A DNA stretch of 7,415 nt from Acidobacteriaceae bacterium (GTDB lineage: Bacteria > Acidobacteriota > Terriglobia > Terriglobales > Acidobacteriaceae), in contig PLHN01000202.1 in the NCBI GenBank assembly GCA_003139975.1, forward strand, positions 561-7,975, written 5' to 3'. Shown in pieces: positions 6,635 through 7,415 of the stretch. The translations under genes and the position numbers were made by a program. How positions within the stretch are numbered: the stretch's first letter is position 1; each line of letters starts with the position of its first letter. The notes beneath the pieces are model-generated. The model made no database searches. It was not told the origin of the DNA and saw only the letters and a list, made by a program, of their open reading frames with translations.

Positions 6635-7415
6635 CTAGAAGTTCCGCCGCAGATCGCTCGACGTCCCGCCCGCCGCCGGAATGTAGCAGTTCAGCGTGTA
6701 GTCCATCACCATGCGATCCGCGTTGAATCTCCATCCCAGCGTCCGGATCGTCCGCTTCATGCGTTTGATCCAGCCCCGCGGCAGCCCGTCCCGGTCGCGC
6801 TGGTAGTAAAGCGGAATCAATTCCTCGCGCAGCACGCGCAGCAAATCTTCCGCGTCGCGCCGGTCCTGCACGTTCGCGTCCGAGTGCGTCCGCCCGTCCC
6901 CGATGGCAAAGCCGTTCAGCCCGTCATAGGCTTCGGCCCACCAGCCGTCGAGCACCGAAAGGTTCAGCCCGCCGTTCAATACAACTTTCTGTCCGCTGGT
7001 TCCCGACGCCTCCTGCGGGCGCCGCGGGTTATTCAGCCACACATCCACGCCCTGCACAAAATGCCGTCCCACGTTGATGTCGTAATCCTCAACGAACACC
7101 AACTTGTCGGCAAACTGCGAATCGCGCATCAGCTGCGCCACCTGCTGCAGCACGCGCTTCCCCGGCTCGTCCATGGGATGCGCCTTGCCCGCGAACACGA
7201 ACTGCACCGGCCGATTCGGATCGTTCACCATACTGGCCAGCCGTTCGATGTCCGTAAGAATCAGATTGGCGCGCTTGTACGTAGCGAACCGCCGAGCAAA
7301 GCCGATCGTCAGCGCATCCGGACTGAGCACGCCTTTCAGTTTCTGGAGCGTACCTTCCGATTCATCGCGCCGCACCGCCTGCATCACCGCTCGCCGCCGG
7401 ACGTAATCAATCATC
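6635..7415 (-). CDS. glgP: Alpha-glucan phosphorylase, C-terminal part (5' end outside window)
   Basis: This is the C-terminal 260 or so residues of a GT35 phosphorylase, which releases glucose-1-phosphate from storage alpha-1,4-glucans such as glycogen, in the cytoplasm, using pyridoxal phosphate. Numbering from the ATG at 7414, the visible motifs are GFARRFATYKRANLIL (38-53), FVFAGKAHPMDEPGK (72-86), VEDYDINVGRHFVQGVDVWL (108-127) and EASGTSGQK followed by VLNGGLNLSVLDGWW (135-159). Lys143 in the SGQK motif is the expected PLP-binding lysine. The pattern fits the shorter bacterial and archaeal alpha-glucan phosphorylase branch, not the E. coli MalP/GlgP type. Full-length members have roughly 550-850 residues, so most of the gene lies beyond the right edge, and the ATG at 7414 is probably internal. 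No other glycogen genes are in the window. It converges on the receptor gene with no functional link apparent. Confidence 0.93.
   Translation of the reverse strand, partial: MIDYVRRRAVMQAVRRDESEGTLQKLKGVLSPDALTIGFARRFATYKRANLILTDIERLASMVNDPNRPVQFVFAGKAHPMDEPGKRVLQQVAQLMRDSQFADKLVFVEDYDINVGRHFVQGVDVWLNNPRRPQEASGTSGQKVVLNGGLNLSVLDGWWAEAYDGLNGFAIGDGRTHSDANVQDRRDAEDLLRVLREELIPLYYQRDRDGLPRGWIKRMKRTIRTLGWRFNADRMVMDYTLNCYIPAAGGTSSDLRRNF

Noticed and set aside
7104..7406. Plus-strand 100-codon frame at the right end
   Set aside because: It is antisense to highly conserved phosphorylase motifs and is Ser/Arg/Cys-rich with no domain.

Overview
The window most likely comes from an Acidobacteriota genome (Terriglobia-like, GC-rich). 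Three protein types support this: a secreted VWA protein of the 'VWFA-related Acidobacterial domain' type, a DUF5666-repeat exported protein, and an Oar-like TonB-dependent receptor with an N-terminal carboxypeptidase-regulatory-like domain. Combinations of this kind are typical of soil and peat Acidobacteriota. The assignment rests on recognising the protein families by eye, not on a database search. Genes run off or break at both ends, so this may be a short metagenomic contig.

Layout. Left block, minus strand: a secreted VWA protein (1143-2261, possible longer start at 2324) is followed by a multi-pass membrane histidine kinase (28-1146). The stop of the first and the start of the second overlap (TTGA), so they are almost certainly co-transcribed. 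The kinase frame closes inside its ATPase domain, close to the window edge. Centre: a divergent intergenic region of roughly 120-160 bases (2262 to about 2384/2417) must hold promoters for both directions. Plus strand: an exported DUF5666-repeat protein (2385-3665) is followed after a short gap by a large TonB-dependent receptor (3714-6557), which probably form an operon. Right block: a short convergent intergenic region (6558-6634) separates the receptor from the C-terminal part of a minus-strand alpha-glucan phosphorylase (6635 to beyond 7415).

How the genes may work together. Four neighbours are envelope proteins: the exported VWA protein with a complete MIDAS metal site, the membrane kinase, the exported beta-rich DUF5666 protein and the outer-membrane receptor. 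The VWA protein and the receptor carry long glycine-rich low-complexity inserts, and the DUF5666 protein has a short one. A reasonable inference, not shown by the sequence alone, is that this is a divergent envelope module in which adhesion, uptake and sensing functions are linked. The phosphorylase is a storage-glucan enzyme and looks unrelated.

No tRNA, rRNA, CRISPR array, insertion sequence, phage gene or attachment site was seen. The genes all belong to known families. The points of interest are the VWA-kinase coupling, the broken kinase end, the shared glycine-rich inserts and the predicted periplasmic position of the receptor's insert.
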